Source of the DNA: Lachnospiraceae bacterium UBA7143
Lineage (GTDB): Bacteria; Bacillota; Clostridia; Lachnospirales; Lachnospiraceae
Direction: 5' to 3'
DNA: 60,801 bases
Assembly (NCBI GenBank): GCA_002491905.1
Contig: DKWV01000011.1
Location: 132,049-192,849, forward strand
Shown: positions 26,410 to 35,096 of the stretch, piece after piece
Numbering within the stretch: the stretch's first letter is position 1
Layout: every line of letters starts with the position of its first letter
Made by a program: the position numbers and the translations under genes
Notes under the pieces: generated by a model
Databases searched by the model: none
Told to the model about the DNA's origin: nothing
What the model saw: the letters and a program-made list of their open reading frames with translations, nothing else

Positions 26410-27831
26410 TTGGAGCAGAAAAACACATGGGAAACTTATGATGCAAAACAGCTTAAGGAAGTGGACGCCTTTGCCAGGGAGTATATGGATTTCCTCGATA
26501 ACGGCAAAACCGAGCGGGAGTGCATCGACCAGATTGTAAACACACTGGATAAGGCGGGCTATCAGGAGCTGGAGGCTCTGGCAAAGGCCGGAAAGAAGCT
26601 CAAGGCGGGTGATAAGGTGTACTCCGTATGGATGAATAAATCCATTGTGATGTTTCAGATTGGTAAAGAGAAGATGGAAAACGGCATCAATATTCTTGGA
26701 GCGCACATCGATTCTCCCCGTCTGGACGTGAAGCAGAATCCCATGTATGAGGATGGCGGCTTCGCTTATCTGGACACCCATTATTACGGCGGTGTGAAGA
26801 AGTACCAGTGGGTGACGATTCCTCTTGCCATTCACGGCGTGGTGGTGAAGAAGGACGGCAGCACTGTGGAGGTCAATGTGGGAGAGAACGAGGACGATCC
26901 TGTTTTCTTCGTGTCTGATCTGTTGATTCATCTGGCGCAGGAGCAGCTTGAGAAGAAAGCCAACAAGGTGATCGAGGGCGAGGCGCTGGATATCATTGTC
27001 GGCAATAAGCCTCTTGTCATCGACAAGAAAAAGAAGAAAGAAGACGAGGAGGACAGTGCACCGAAGGACGCCGTGAAGAAGGGCATCCTTGAAATTTTGA
27101 AGAGGGATTACGATTTCGAGGAGGAGGACTTCATCTCTGCGGAGTTGGAGGTAGTGCCGGCCGGTAAGGCGAGGGAGGCAGGATTTGACCGCAGCATGAT
27201 CCTTTCCTACGGGCAGGACGACCGTGTGTGCGCTTTCTCTTCCCTGAAAGCGATGCTGGAGATCGGAAAGACCGAGCGCACGGCATGCTGTATTCTGGTG
27301 GATAAAGAAGAAATCGGCAGCGTGGGCGCTACCGGCATGCAGTCCAAATTCTTTGAGAATGCGGTGGCGGAGGTGATGAATCTTCTCGGCGAGTACAGCG
27401 AGCTTGGCCTGCGCAGATGTCTTGCCCGCTCCTGCATGCTCTCCTCCGACGTGAGCAGCGCATATGATCCCACCTACGCGTCCAGCTTTGACAAAAAGAA
27501 CGTGGCGTATCTGGGCGGCGGTATGGTGTTTAACAAGTTTACGGGCAGGGGCGGCAAATCGGGTTCCAACGACGCCAATGCCGAGTATCTGGGCCATATC
27601 CGGGCGATTTTCGAAAAGGAAAAGGTGAACTTCCAGACGGCGGAGCTGGGCAAGGTAGACCTTGGCGGCGGCGGTACCATCGCATATATTCTTGCACTCT
27701 ACGGCATGAATGTGATCGACAGTGGCGTGGCGGTATTAAATATGCATGCGCCGTGGGAAGCGACAAGCAAGGCGGATGTGTATGAGACAAAGCGCGGGTA
27801 TGTGGCGTTCTTGGAGAATGCAAACTTATGA
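26410..27831 (+). CDS. M18-family aminopeptidase
   Basis: Cytoplasmic zinc aminopeptidase of 473 residues, acting on N-terminal residues of peptides. Metal and catalytic motifs include ILGAHIDSPRLDV (H99, D101), DKEEIGSVGATGMQ, SSDVSSAYDP and MHAPWEATSKADVYET with a C-terminal histidine. A Lys/Asp/Glu-rich loop (KKKKKEDEEDSAPKD) sits in the middle. The start is a TTG: AAAGGAG at 26395-26401 is eight bases before TTG 26410, while GTG 26401 overlaps that site and an upstream TTG lies before it. It follows pheT by 28 bases and its stop overlaps queA by four bases, so it probably belongs to the pheST transcript. Confidence 0.92.
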   Translation: MEQKNTWETYDAKQLKEVDAFAREYMDFLDNGKTERECIDQIVNTLDKAGYQELEALAKAGKKLKAGDKVYSVWMNKSIVMFQIGKEKMENGINILGAHIDSPRLDVKQNPMYEDGGFAYLDTHYYGGVKKYQWVTIPLAIHGVVVKKDGSTVEVNVGENEDDPVFFVSDLLIHLAQEQLEKKANKVIEGEALDIIVGNKPLVIDKKKKKEDEEDSAPKDAVKKGILEILKRDYDFEEEDFISAELEVVPAGKAREAGFDRSMILSYGQDDRVCAFSSLKAMLEIGKTERTACCILVDKEEIGSVGATGMQSKFFENAVAEVMNLLGEYSELGLRRCLARSCMLSSDVSSAYDPTYASSFDKKNVAYLGGGMVFNKFTGRGGKSGSNDANAEYLGHIRAIFEKEKVNFQTAELGKVDLGGGGTIAYILALYGMNVIDSGVAVLNMHAPWEATSKADVYETKRGYVAFLENANL

Positions 27832-28862
27832 CAGAATTAAGGAAATCAGATTTTTACTTTGATCTGCCGCAGGAATTGATTGCGCAGGATCCTCTGGAGG
27901 ACCGTTCGGCATCCAGACTCCTTGTACTGCACAGGGAGACCGGGGCGGTGGAGCATCGCCATTTTAAAGAGATTACCAACTATTTAAGGCCAGGCGATTG
28001 TCTGGTCTTAAATAACACTAAGGTGATACCGGCAAGACTGATGGGCGTGAAGGAGGATACCGGCGCGGCAATCGAGGTGCTGCTCTTAAAAAGGCGGGAG
28101 AACGACGTGTGGGAAACCCTTGTGAAGCCCGGGAAAAAAGCGAGACCCGGAACAAAACTCATCTTTGGGGACGGGTGCCTGCGGGCGAAAGTTCTGGACG
28201 TGGTAGAGGAAGGCAACCGGCTGATTCAGTTTTTTTATGAAGGCATTTTTGAGGAAGTGCTCGACCGACTTGGTGAAATGCCGCTTCCGCCGTACATCAC
28301 GCATAAACTACAGGACAAAAACCGCTATCAGACCGTGTACGCGAAGTATGACGGTTCCGCGGCCGCGCCTACGGCAGGGCTGCATTTTACGGAGGCGCTT
28401 TTGCAGGAAATTCGGGAGATGGGTGTGGAGACTGCCTTTGTGACCCTCCATGTGGGGCTTGGCACCTTCCGTCCCGTGAAGGCGGACAATATTTTAGAAC
28501 ATCATATGCATTCCGAACATTATCAGGTGACGCAGGAGACGGCGGATCTGATAAACCGCACAAAGGAAAACGGTGGACGGGTGATCTGTGTGGGAACCAC
28601 AAGCTGCCGTACCGTGGAGAGCGCGGCGGACGAGGGCGGAAGAGTGCAGGCGGGATGCGGCGACACAGAGATTTTTATCTATCCGGGGTATCGGTTTAAG
28701 GTGTTGGACTGTCTGATTACGAATTTCCATCTGCCGGAATCGACGCTGGTGATGCTGGTTTCCGCGCTGGCGGGCAGGGAGAATGTGCTGGCGGCGTACC
28801 AGAAGGCGGTGGATGAGCGGTACCGGTTTTTCAGTTTTGGGGACGCGATGCTGATTGTATAA
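27828..28862 (+). CDS. queA: S-adenosylmethionine:tRNA ribosyltransferase-isomerase
   Basis: 344-residue enzyme that transfers and rearranges the ribosyl part of SAM onto preQ1 at tRNA position 34 to make epoxyqueuosine. Family segments are clear: FYFDLPQELIAQDPLEDRSASRLLVL at the N-terminus, VLNNTKVIPARLMG, MPLPPYITHKL, AAPTAGLHFTEALL, HVGLGTFRPV, EHYQV and DCLITNFHLPESTLVMLVSAL. The length is typical. The start codon overlaps the preceding stop (ATGA), showing translational coupling to the aminopeptidase. No other queuosine gene is in the window. Confidence 0.97.
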   Translation: MTELRKSDFYFDLPQELIAQDPLEDRSASRLLVLHRETGAVEHRHFKEITNYLRPGDCLVLNNTKVIPARLMGVKEDTGAAIEVLLLKRRENDVWETLVKPGKKARPGTKLIFGDGCLRAKVLDVVEEGNRLIQFFYEGIFEEVLDRLGEMPLPPYITHKLQDKNRYQTVYAKYDGSAAAPTAGLHFTEALLQEIREMGVETAFVTLHVGLGTFRPVKADNILEHHMHSEHYQVTQETADLINRTKENGGRVICVGTTSCRTVESAADEGGRVQAGCGDTEIFIYPGYRFKVLDCLITNFHLPESTLVMLVSALAGRENVLAAYQKAVDERYRFFSFGDAMLIV

Positions 28863-28879
28863 AAGATGGATGGCATAAG

Positions 28880-30676
28880 ATGAAAACAAAGTATATGGCA
28901 GGGGTCTTGGCAGGATTTCTTTTAATGTTGCTTCAGGTTCTTAGTCTTTTTTCAGATTCTGATTCAAAGAACGGTGCGGGAATGGCTGCCTATGCAGCGA
29001 GCGAAACAGATACGGAAAAGTTTTATGTGAGAGTGGCAGGGCATGAGATTTCCCTGTGGCAGCAAGGTAATCGTTTCTATGCATTTCTCCCGTCCTTCTG
29101 TAAAGAAATGGATCTGAAACCGGATATACCGAAGGGAATTGACCCTGATTCTATTGTGTGGATGTATTCTGAAAATATTCCTGCAGTTTTTATTGATACG
29201 GAATCAGGAATCATGGAACAAATTCATGCTGATAAAAATGTAAGAGAAGCCGGAAAGATTTCCGTTCTGGAAGCTGACGGCAATACCAGTTTCCATATGC
29301 CGCTTGCCTATATTAAGAGCAGGGGCAATACTTCTTTTACTTCTTTTGAAAAAAAGCCTTATCAGATAAAATTAGTGGATTCGGTATCGTTTTTAGGTAT
29401 GGATGCTGCTAAAAAATGGATTTTTATTTCCAATGCACCGGATACCACGCTGCTGCGGAACGCGCTGTCCAGAAATCTTGCAAATCATCTGGGGTTGGCG
29501 CAGTCAGATGAAGGCGTTTTTGTGGATTTATATCTGAATGGAGAATATGCGGGAAATTATTATGTCACGGAAAAAGTGGAAGTGAATAAAAACCGCCTTC
29601 CGATAACAGACCTGGAAGAGGCAACGGAAATTGTGAACGATAACATGGATTTGAGTTCATATGAAACAGTCTGGACAGATACTACCAAGGCGACAGATAT
29701 TCCCCAGGATCCCGTAGATATCACGGGCGGCTATTTAATTGAGCGGGATTTTGATAGTCGCTTTCTTTCGGAAGTCGAAATAAATGACAGCTATTTTATA
29801 ACTGAGGCAAAAGAATCCTTCATAGTCCGTTCACCGGAATATGTTTCAGAAAAACAGATGGCCTATATTAACGGTTATGTGCAAAGCGTTGAAAACGCTA
29901 TTTTGTCTACCGACGGCATTGATTATGACAGTGGAAAGTCTTATCAGGATTTAATTGATGTGAATTCTTTCGTGCGGAAATATCTTCTGGAAGAAGTGAC
30001 AGCGAATTATGACGGCGGTGTGGCAAGCTCTTATTTTTATAAGGACAGGGATTCTGTCAGCGAAAAGTTGTTTGCAGGGCCGATATGGGATTATGATATC
30101 ACTTGGGGAAATTCTCCTTCCTATATCGGGTATATTTCCAATTCTCCAAGGCGTTTGACCAGACTTACTTCCCATGCGGATTCAACCGTATGGTTTTCCG
30201 CATTATATGAAAAGCCGGACTTCCGTCGGGAAATCATGTCCTGTTATGAGGAGGAAATAAGTCCTTATCTGCAGACACTGGCTTTGGAGGTACTTCCTCA
30301 GTTTGCACAATTAACGGCGGCATCTGCGGCTATGGACAGAGTTCGGTGGGCGGCGCAATACGCGGAAAATGAAATCCAGGAAAGTCGTGAAGAGGAAATT
30401 GCTTTTTTATCAGATTATATTCTCAGGCGAAAAGATTTTCTGGATCGGGCATGGATCAGGCGGACTCCGGTACATCAGATTGAGTTACTGATTGAAAATG
30501 AACCTTACGATACGCTGTATGTTTTTGAGGGAGAACCGATGCCAGACATACCTGATGCGGAAATTTCTTATGCCGTGTTCCTGAGCTGGACTTCGGAGAC
30601 AGACGGCATGCCGCCCGATCAGAATGTGCTGGTATATGAGGACATGGTGTTTCATGCGATGCTACAATATCCTTAA
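28880..30676 (+). CDS. CotH-like protein kinase, exported
   Basis: 598-residue protein with an N-terminal signal or anchor (MKTKYMAGVLAGFLLMLLQ, possible cleavage after AYAAS). The CotH kinase domain spans about 115-410: IKSRGNTSF (R148), EKKPYQIKL, AKKWIFISNAPDTTLLRNALS, LYLNGEYAGNYYVTEKVEV and the metal-binding DYDITWGN (D404, D406). CotH proteins phosphorylate spore coat or secreted proteins; this one is probably outside the membrane. The C-terminal part (about 480-598) is unassigned. Base composition is visibly more AT-rich than the flanking genes, and the ribosome site is weak. It ends one base into an ATG that could begin the next gene, so the two are likely co-expressed. Confidence 0.87.
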   Translation: MKTKYMAGVLAGFLLMLLQVLSLFSDSDSKNGAGMAAYAASETDTEKFYVRVAGHEISLWQQGNRFYAFLPSFCKEMDLKPDIPKGIDPDSIVWMYSENIPAVFIDTESGIMEQIHADKNVREAGKISVLEADGNTSFHMPLAYIKSRGNTSFTSFEKKPYQIKLVDSVSFLGMDAAKKWIFISNAPDTTLLRNALSRNLANHLGLAQSDEGVFVDLYLNGEYAGNYYVTEKVEVNKNRLPITDLEEATEIVNDNMDLSSYETVWTDTTKATDIPQDPVDITGGYLIERDFDSRFLSEVEINDSYFITEAKESFIVRSPEYVSEKQMAYINGYVQSVENAILSTDGIDYDSGKSYQDLIDVNSFVRKYLLEEVTANYDGGVASSYFYKDRDSVSEKLFAGPIWDYDITWGNSPSYIGYISNSPRRLTRLTSHADSTVWFSALYEKPDFRREIMSCYEEEISPYLQTLALEVLPQFAQLTAASAAMDRVRWAAQYAENEIQESREEEIAFLSDYILRRKDFLDRAWIRRTPVHQIELLIENEPYDTLYVFEGEPMPDIPDAEISYAVFLSWTSETDGMPPDQNVLVYEDMVFHAMLQYP

Positions 30677-30696
30677 TGAGCGAGGAAATCAAAGGC

Positions 30697-31194
30697 ATGA
30701 GTAAGAGGAAAAAGATAGCTGTTTTTTTGGAACTTTGTGTGATTGCGGTCTCTCTGGCGGCGCTTTTATTGCTATTGTATTTTGTGGTGGCAGTATCCTT
30801 TCAGAACGGGACGGCCTCATCAGGTGTGACGATGCAAATGGCGGATCAGATTGCGAGGCGGATTTTTGAAAATCCTACGGCGGATCAGATTTCGACTACG
30901 GCGCTGATGATACGATACGGGGCGCATCTTGGCCTGTTTTTTGTGGTCGGTTTTGTGACTACTTTTGTCAGCATGGTGGTTTTCAGAAGATATTACAGAA
31001 TACTCGGTGTGATTGGGGCGGGAGCGGTCTGCTATGCGCTTGCCTATTACACGGAATATTACAAGCAGTTTGTGGAGGGCAGGCATTTCCAGCAGTCCGA
31101 CGCGGCGCTCAATTGGTACGGAAGCGTGGCGGGGATTTTCTGCATGGTGGCATCGTATTTTTTGAATCGGCTGTTGGTGAAACTTTCGTTCTGA
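30697..31194 (+). CDS. VanZ-family membrane protein
   Basis: 165-residue protein with about four membrane helices. The VanZ pattern is present: IRYGAHLGLFFVVGF, YTEYYKQFVEGRHFQQSDAALNWYGSVAGI and a final helix. VanZ-like proteins are linked in some species to teicoplanin resistance, but most genomic copies have no known role. I chose ATG 30697 because GAGGAAA lies eight bases upstream. An in-frame ATG at 30676, overlapping the CotH stop (TAATG), would add seven residues through coupling and cannot be excluded. Confidence 0.8.
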   Translation: MSKRKKIAVFLELCVIAVSLAALLLLLYFVVAVSFQNGTASSGVTMQMADQIARRIFENPTADQISTTALMIRYGAHLGLFFVVGFVTTFVSMVVFRRYYRILGVIGAGAVCYALAYYTEYYKQFVEGRHFQQSDAALNWYGSVAGIFCMVASYFLNRLLVKLSF

Positions 31195-31243
31195 TTTGTA
31201 GACGTAAATAATCTGCCGCAGACAAATACCATTTGCCCATTTT

Positions 31244-31276
31244 GAGCGGAAGTTACAAACAACAAAACTTCCGCTC
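31244..31276. terminator. Convergent-region hairpin between VanZ-like gene and aroA
   Basis: Perfect 11-base inverted repeat GAGCGGAAGTT / AACTTCCGCTC with an 11-base A-rich loop, seven bases beyond the aroA stop and 50 bases after the VanZ-like gene. Neither side has a good U-tract, so it is a likely but imperfect bidirectional terminator. Confidence 0.55.
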
Positions 31277-31282
31277 ATAGGA

Positions 31283-32557
31283 TTATTGACACAAATGTGC
31301 AAGATCCGCGTAAAAATCGGGGTAGCTGATGGTGACCACATCGCTGCCCTCTATTTCTGTCTTGCCCTCGGCCACAAGCGAGGCCACGGCAAAGCTCATG
31401 GCGATGCGGTGATCCAGATGGGAGTCCACCTCAGTGCCGTGAAGGGGCTGTCCGCCCTGGATAATCATGCCGTCTTCGGTTCCCGTGATGTCGCAGCCCA
31501 TAGCGCTTAGATACTGTACCATCACGTCAATACGGTTGGATTCCTTGACCTTTAATTCAGAAGCGTTCCGGATTATAGTCGTGCCGTCCGCGCAGGCGGC
31601 CATAATGTTGATGATAGGCAGCTCGTCGATCAGCGCAGGGATAATGTCGCCCTCGATGGTGACGCCGTGAAGCGGGCTGTACTTTACCAGCAGGTCGGCA
31701 GTCGGTTCCCCGTCATGTTTTTCGTTTAAAAGCGTGATGTTTCCGCCCATTTCTCTGGCAACTCTCAGAATACCGTCTCTGGTGGGGTTAATGCCCACAT
31801 TTTTGATCAGAATCTCGGAGCCGGGAACAATCAGTCCGGCTGCGATAAAATAGGCGGCGGAGGAAATGTCGCCGGGTATGTCAATTTTCCGGCCTTCCAG
31901 ATGCGGTTCAGGGATGATATGCGCTGTTTTACCTTCCGAGCGAAGATCCGCGCCGAAATAGCGCAGCATGATTTCCGTGTGGTTGCGGCTTAGGGTCGGC
32001 TCCGTTACAAGGGTTTCGCCGTCCGCATAGAGACCGGCCAGCAAAACGGCGGATTTTACCTGGGCGGAGGCAACCTTGGAATGATAGTGGATGCCGTGCA
32101 GGGGAGAGCCTGTGATGTGGAGCGGCGCGCAGCCGTTGCCGTTTACGCTGACGATATTTCCTCCCATCATGGAAAGCGGTTCCATAATACGCCGCATGGG
32201 ACGTTTCTGAATGGAGGCATCGCCGGTCAAGGTGCTCTCAAAAGGCTGTCCGGCCAGAATGCCGCTGATCAGTCTGGTGGTGGTGCCGCTGTTTCCCATA
32301 TCCAAAATGGAAGAGGGTGCCTGCAGACCGTGCAGGCCCCTGCCGTGAATCAGAATTTTCTCCGGGGTATTCTCAATTTCAATCCCCATTTTCCGAAAGG
32401 CGTCTATGGTGGAGAGGCAGTCTGCTCCCTGCAAAAAGTTGGTGACCTCCGTGAGACCTTCGGCGAGTGAGCCGAACATTACCGCACGGTGGGAGATCGA
32501 CTTATCACCGGGGATCGTCACTTCCCCTTTTAATGTGTTTACTTTTTGGAATTTCAT
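31283..32557 (-). CDS. aroA: 3-phosphoshikimate 1-carboxyvinyltransferase (EPSP synthase)
   Basis: Shikimate pathway enzyme joining PEP to shikimate-3-phosphate. The 424-residue protein has the expected segments: PGDKSISHRAVMFGSLAEG near the N-terminus, LDMGNSGTTTRLISGILAG, GDASIQKRPMRRI, SAQVKSAVLLAGLYA, GDISSAAYFIAAG, the catalytic ALIDELPIINIMAA loop, LKVKESNRIDVM and a C-terminal DHRIAMSFAVA. It lies downstream of tyrA on the same strand, separated by 125 bases holding two strong inverted repeats. The pair supplies chorismate precursors and the prephenate-to-tyrosine branch. The ribosome site is weak. Confidence 0.97.
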   Translation of the reverse strand: MKFQKVNTLKGEVTIPGDKSISHRAVMFGSLAEGLTEVTNFLQGADCLSTIDAFRKMGIEIENTPEKILIHGRGLHGLQAPSSILDMGNSGTTTRLISGILAGQPFESTLTGDASIQKRPMRRIMEPLSMMGGNIVSVNGNGCAPLHITGSPLHGIHYHSKVASAQVKSAVLLAGLYADGETLVTEPTLSRNHTEIMLRYFGADLRSEGKTAHIIPEPHLEGRKIDIPGDISSAAYFIAAGLIVPGSEILIKNVGINPTRDGILRVAREMGGNITLLNEKHDGEPTADLLVKYSPLHGVTIEGDIIPALIDELPIINIMAACADGTTIIRNASELKVKESNRIDVMVQYLSAMGCDITGTEDGMIIQGGQPLHGTEVDSHLDHRIAMSFAVASLVAEGKTEIEGSDVVTISYPDFYADLAHLCQ

Positions 32558-32586
32558 GCTGTGAACCTATGCCTTTCTTTTATGCG

Positions 32587-32612
32587 GAGAATGCCGTGTT
32601 TCAGGCATTCTC
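32587..32612. repeat. Inverted repeat in tyrA-aroA spacer (short)
   Basis: Perfect 9-base stem GAGAATGCC / GGCATTCTC with an 8-base loop, between tyrA and aroA. In the transcript it would form a hairpin just before aroA. There is no U-tract, so readthrough or an RNA-processing or stability role is possible. Confidence 0.6.
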
Positions 32613-32615
32613 TTA

Positions 32616-32679
32616 CGCGAAATTTAGTACTTCTTAACGAAGCAGCCTTTGCTGCTGAGTTTTAGAAGTACTTTTCGCG
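32616..32679. repeat. Long interrupted palindrome in tyrA-aroA spacer
   Basis: 64-base nested hairpin. The outer stem is CGCGAAA / TTTCGCG, the next AGTACTTCT / AGAAGTACT, the inner AGCAGC / GCTGCT with a 4-base loop, all nearly aligned. Its outer arm ends three bases from the tyrA stop. The shape resembles REP/BIME or small MITE-like elements; no second copy is in this window. Confidence 0.65.
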
Positions 32680-32682
32680 CTG

Positions 32683-33780
32683 TTAACGGGTATGAATTTT
32701 GTAGCCGTGTTCCGTCATAATTTCCTCTGCCTTGGCAAGCATATCCTGACTGTAAAACTCGATGCGCAGCGCGCCCTCCGCAAGCTCCCTGTTGTGGTTG
32801 ATGCCGATGTTTTTGATGCTCACGTCATGCATGGCAAGGAGGGAGGCGATAGCGGCAATGGCGCCGGGTTTGTCCGCGATATCTATGGTAAACACATATT
32901 CCGCCTTGATGGGACCGCTTGGAGCGCTGATGAAGGATTCCCGGTAATTTCTCGCCGTGTCAAAGAAGTTGTAAAGGCTATCTTTTTTATGATCGTCTAT
33001 ATAGTCTGCAATTACCCCCAGATATTGCATGTATGTGCGGAGCAGCTTTGAAATGTTTTCCGCGTTGGTCAGGCAGATCTGCTGCCACATTTCCGGGGAG
33101 GAGGAGGCGATTCTCGTGATATCTTTAAATCCTCCGGCGGCGATCATTTTCATAATACCGTCCTTGGAGTCAAAGCTCTTGACCACGTTTACGAGAGAAG
33201 CGGCGATCACATGGGGCAGATGGGAGATCGCAGCGGTCACGTAATCGTGTTCCCCGTATGATAAAACCAGTGGGATTGCACCCATTGTTTCCACGAGCTT
33301 CCGATAGACTTCCACTTTTTCGGAAGGGACTTCGTCGGAAGGAGTCAGGATATAGTAGGCGTTCTCCAGAAGAGAAGCCTTCGCATTCTGGTAACCGAAA
33401 CGCTCAGAGCCAGCCATAGGGTGGCCGCCGATAAACTGTGATTGTAGATGTAACTCTTCGATCTGCTTGTGAATGCCGGTCTTGACGCTCCCCACGTCCG
33501 TGAGAATCGTATCGGGGGAAAGCAAGACTTTTAATGTGAGCAGATTTTCGGCGTTATGGGAAACCGGCGCACACAAAAAAATATAATCACAGGCCCGGAA
33601 TGAGTCGTCGATGGCGGGACAGATCTGGTCAATCACTTTCTCTTTTTTCGCCAGTTCCAAAGAGGCGGTATTGATATCATAGGCAATCAGCCGAATGTCC
33701 GGCAGACAGAGCTTTAGGGCTTTGGCAATGGAGCCGCCGATCAGGCCAAGCCCGATAAAGCCGCAGGTGAGTGTACTCAT
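32683..33780 (-). CDS. tyrA: Prephenate dehydrogenase with C-terminal ACT domain
   Basis: 365-residue NAD-dependent enzyme converting prephenate to 4-hydroxyphenylpyruvate for tyrosine synthesis. The Rossmann start reads TCGFIGLGLIGGSIAKALK, followed by LTDVGSVKTGIH, FIGGHPMAGSERFGY and SHLPHVIAASLVN. A C-terminal ACT domain (about 295-365; FTIDIADKPGAIAAIASLLAMH) probably binds an aromatic amino acid for feedback control. I chose ATG 33780 because AAAGGT lies about eight bases upstream; a longer in-frame extension has no ribosome site. It heads a tyrA-aroA unit divergent from the ketopantoate reductase family gene. Confidence 0.95.
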   Translation of the reverse strand: MSTLTCGFIGLGLIGGSIAKALKLCLPDIRLIAYDINTASLELAKKEKVIDQICPAIDDSFRACDYIFLCAPVSHNAENLLTLKVLLSPDTILTDVGSVKTGIHKQIEELHLQSQFIGGHPMAGSERFGYQNAKASLLENAYYILTPSDEVPSEKVEVYRKLVETMGAIPLVLSYGEHDYVTAAISHLPHVIAASLVNVVKSFDSKDGIMKMIAAGGFKDITRIASSSPEMWQQICLTNAENISKLLRTYMQYLGVIADYIDDHKKDSLYNFFDTARNYRESFISAPSGPIKAEYVFTIDIADKPGAIAAIASLLAMHDVSIKNIGINHNRELAEGALRIEFYSQDMLAKAEEIMTEHGYKIHTR

Positions 33781-33897
33781 AATGACATTACCTTTCATAA
33801 TTTTGACGGTTATTTTCGCCTCTAAAGATATCACAAAACGGAGGGAAAAGCAAGAAAGCAGGGAGTCTGTCTGGCCGGGCAGGCCGCCTTAGGAGAC

Positions 33898-33926
33898 TTG
33901 CATTTTTGGTGGAAACAGGGCATACT
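33898..33926 (+). promoter_or_regulatory. Possible promoter for the ketopantoate reductase family gene
   Basis: TTGCAT, 17-base spacer, CATACT, about 65 bases before the gene at 33992. Both boxes deviate from consensus and only the spacing is ideal, so this is tentative. Confidence 0.35.
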
Positions 33927-33991
33927 GTACATATTACAAGAAAAAATGCTGTTTCTGACCTCTTATTAGCAAGAGGGATAGGAGAAGAGAA

Positions 33992-34894
33992 ATGTCAAAA
34001 AACATACAGACGATTGATATCGTCGGGCTTGGCGCGCTTGGCGTGATGTACGCGGATTTTTTTACGAAAAAACTGGGAAAGGAAAAGGTGCGCGTACTGG
34101 CGGATGAGGCAAGAATCGAACGCTACAAAAAAGAACAGGTCACTTTTAACGGAAAAGTCTGTGATTTCCAATATTGTGATGCGGCGAAGGAAAGCCGTCC
34201 TTCGGAATTAATGCTTTTCGCGGTGAAATACGGTGCGCTGGAAACGGCTATGGAGGAAAATGCACATCTGGTCGGGGAAAACACGGTTCTGTTATCCGTA
34301 CTGAACGGCATCCGCAGCGAGGAGGATCTAGGCCGGCGATTTGGCAGGGAGAAAGTAGTGCACTGTATTGCGCAGAAAATGGCGGCTATGAAGGAGGGAA
34401 ACGCCGCGATCTGTACCAATACGGGAGAACTGGCGATCGGCATTCTCGGCGATGGGCGGGAGGACAATCTGGCGGCGGTAAAAGCCTTTTTTGACAGGAC
34501 GGGTTTTGCCTATTCCTGCCCCGGGGATATGCGCCATGCGATGTGGGGAAAACTTCTGTGCAATGTGGGCGTAAACCAGACGGTATCTCTTTTCGGGGGA
34601 ACCTATCAGAGCGTCCAGCAGGAGGGTGAAGCGCGTGAAATGATGAAGGCAGCCATGCGGGAGACGATCCTTGTGGCGAACGCGGAGGGGGTGGATCTGA
34701 CGGAAAAGGATCTGACCGACTGGGTAACTGTCGTAGACGGACTGAACCCGGATGGAGAGCCGTCCATGAGGCAGGACAGCAAGGCGGGCAGAAAGACGGA
34801 AGTTGCCCTTTTTGGCGGGACGATCTGTGAGCTGGGCAAGAAACACGGAATCGCTACGCCTGTGAATGATCGGTTTCTGCAGGAAATTGAGTGA
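33992..34894 (+). CDS. Ketopantoate reductase family oxidoreductase (2-dehydropantoate 2-reductase)
   Basis: 300-residue protein with N-terminal NADP-binding fold (IVGLGALGVMYADFF) and family segments FAVKYGALETAM, LSVLNGIRSEEDL, HAMWGKLLCNVGVNQTVSLFGGTY, and a C-terminal PSMRQDSKAGRKTEVALFGGTICELGKKHGIATPVN. The conserved lysine and the SM-QD motif suit ApbA/PanE, which reduces ketopantoate in coenzyme A synthesis. Paralogs act on other 2-keto acids, and no panB, panC or panD is nearby, so the substrate is uncertain. GGAGAAGAG lies just before the ATG. The gene is divergent from tyrA. Confidence 0.85.
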   Translation: MSKNIQTIDIVGLGALGVMYADFFTKKLGKEKVRVLADEARIERYKKEQVTFNGKVCDFQYCDAAKESRPSELMLFAVKYGALETAMEENAHLVGENTVLLSVLNGIRSEEDLGRRFGREKVVHCIAQKMAAMKEGNAAICTNTGELAIGILGDGREDNLAAVKAFFDRTGFAYSCPGDMRHAMWGKLLCNVGVNQTVSLFGGTYQSVQQEGEAREMMKAAMRETILVANAEGVDLTEKDLTDWVTVVDGLNPDGEPSMRQDSKAGRKTEVALFGGTICELGKKHGIATPVNDRFLQEIE

Positions 34895-34991
34895 CAGAGC
34901 GGAGAAAAGTGTAAAAAATGGAAGCAGAGGACAAAACCTGACAGATAAAAAAATTACGGCGGACAATCTGTGCAGAATGTATAAATAGTTG

Positions 34992-35020
34992 TTGAAATTG
35001 TTCTGAAAATTTAGTAAAAT
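34992..35020 (+). promoter_or_regulatory. Promoter for the EF-G paralog transcript
   Basis: TTGAAA (34992-34997), 17-base spacer, TAAAAT (35015-35020). Transcription would start near 35027, giving a leader of roughly 130 bases that contains the hairpin and leader ORF described next. Confidence 0.65.
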
Positions 35021-35054
35021 GTATTTACAACTTGATGCCATGCGCGGGACATGA

Positions 35055-35094
35055 CAATACAGCAGAGACAGTTTGCCATAAGGAGGCTGTATTG
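35055..35094 (+). promoter_or_regulatory. Leader hairpin with ribosome site in its loop edge
   Basis: Perfect 9-base stem CAATACAGC / GCTGTATTG around a 22-base loop. The loop's 3' edge is AAGGAGG (35080-35086), the ribosome site of the leader ORF, and its last G is the first base of the 3' arm. Folding could limit access to that site and so affect translation of both the leader ORF and the coupled gene. Confidence 0.6.
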
Positions 35095-35096
35095 CC

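Noticed and set aside
24498..26426. 642-codon open frame antisense to pheT
   Set aside because: It mirrors the coding frame of pheT, has no ribosome site, and its translation is rich in His, Leu and Arg with no domain, as expected for an antisense shadow of a mid-GC gene.
26341..27597. 418-codon open frame antisense to the M18 aminopeptidase gene
   Set aside because: Shadow of a well-supported gene, no ribosome site and no recognisable domain.
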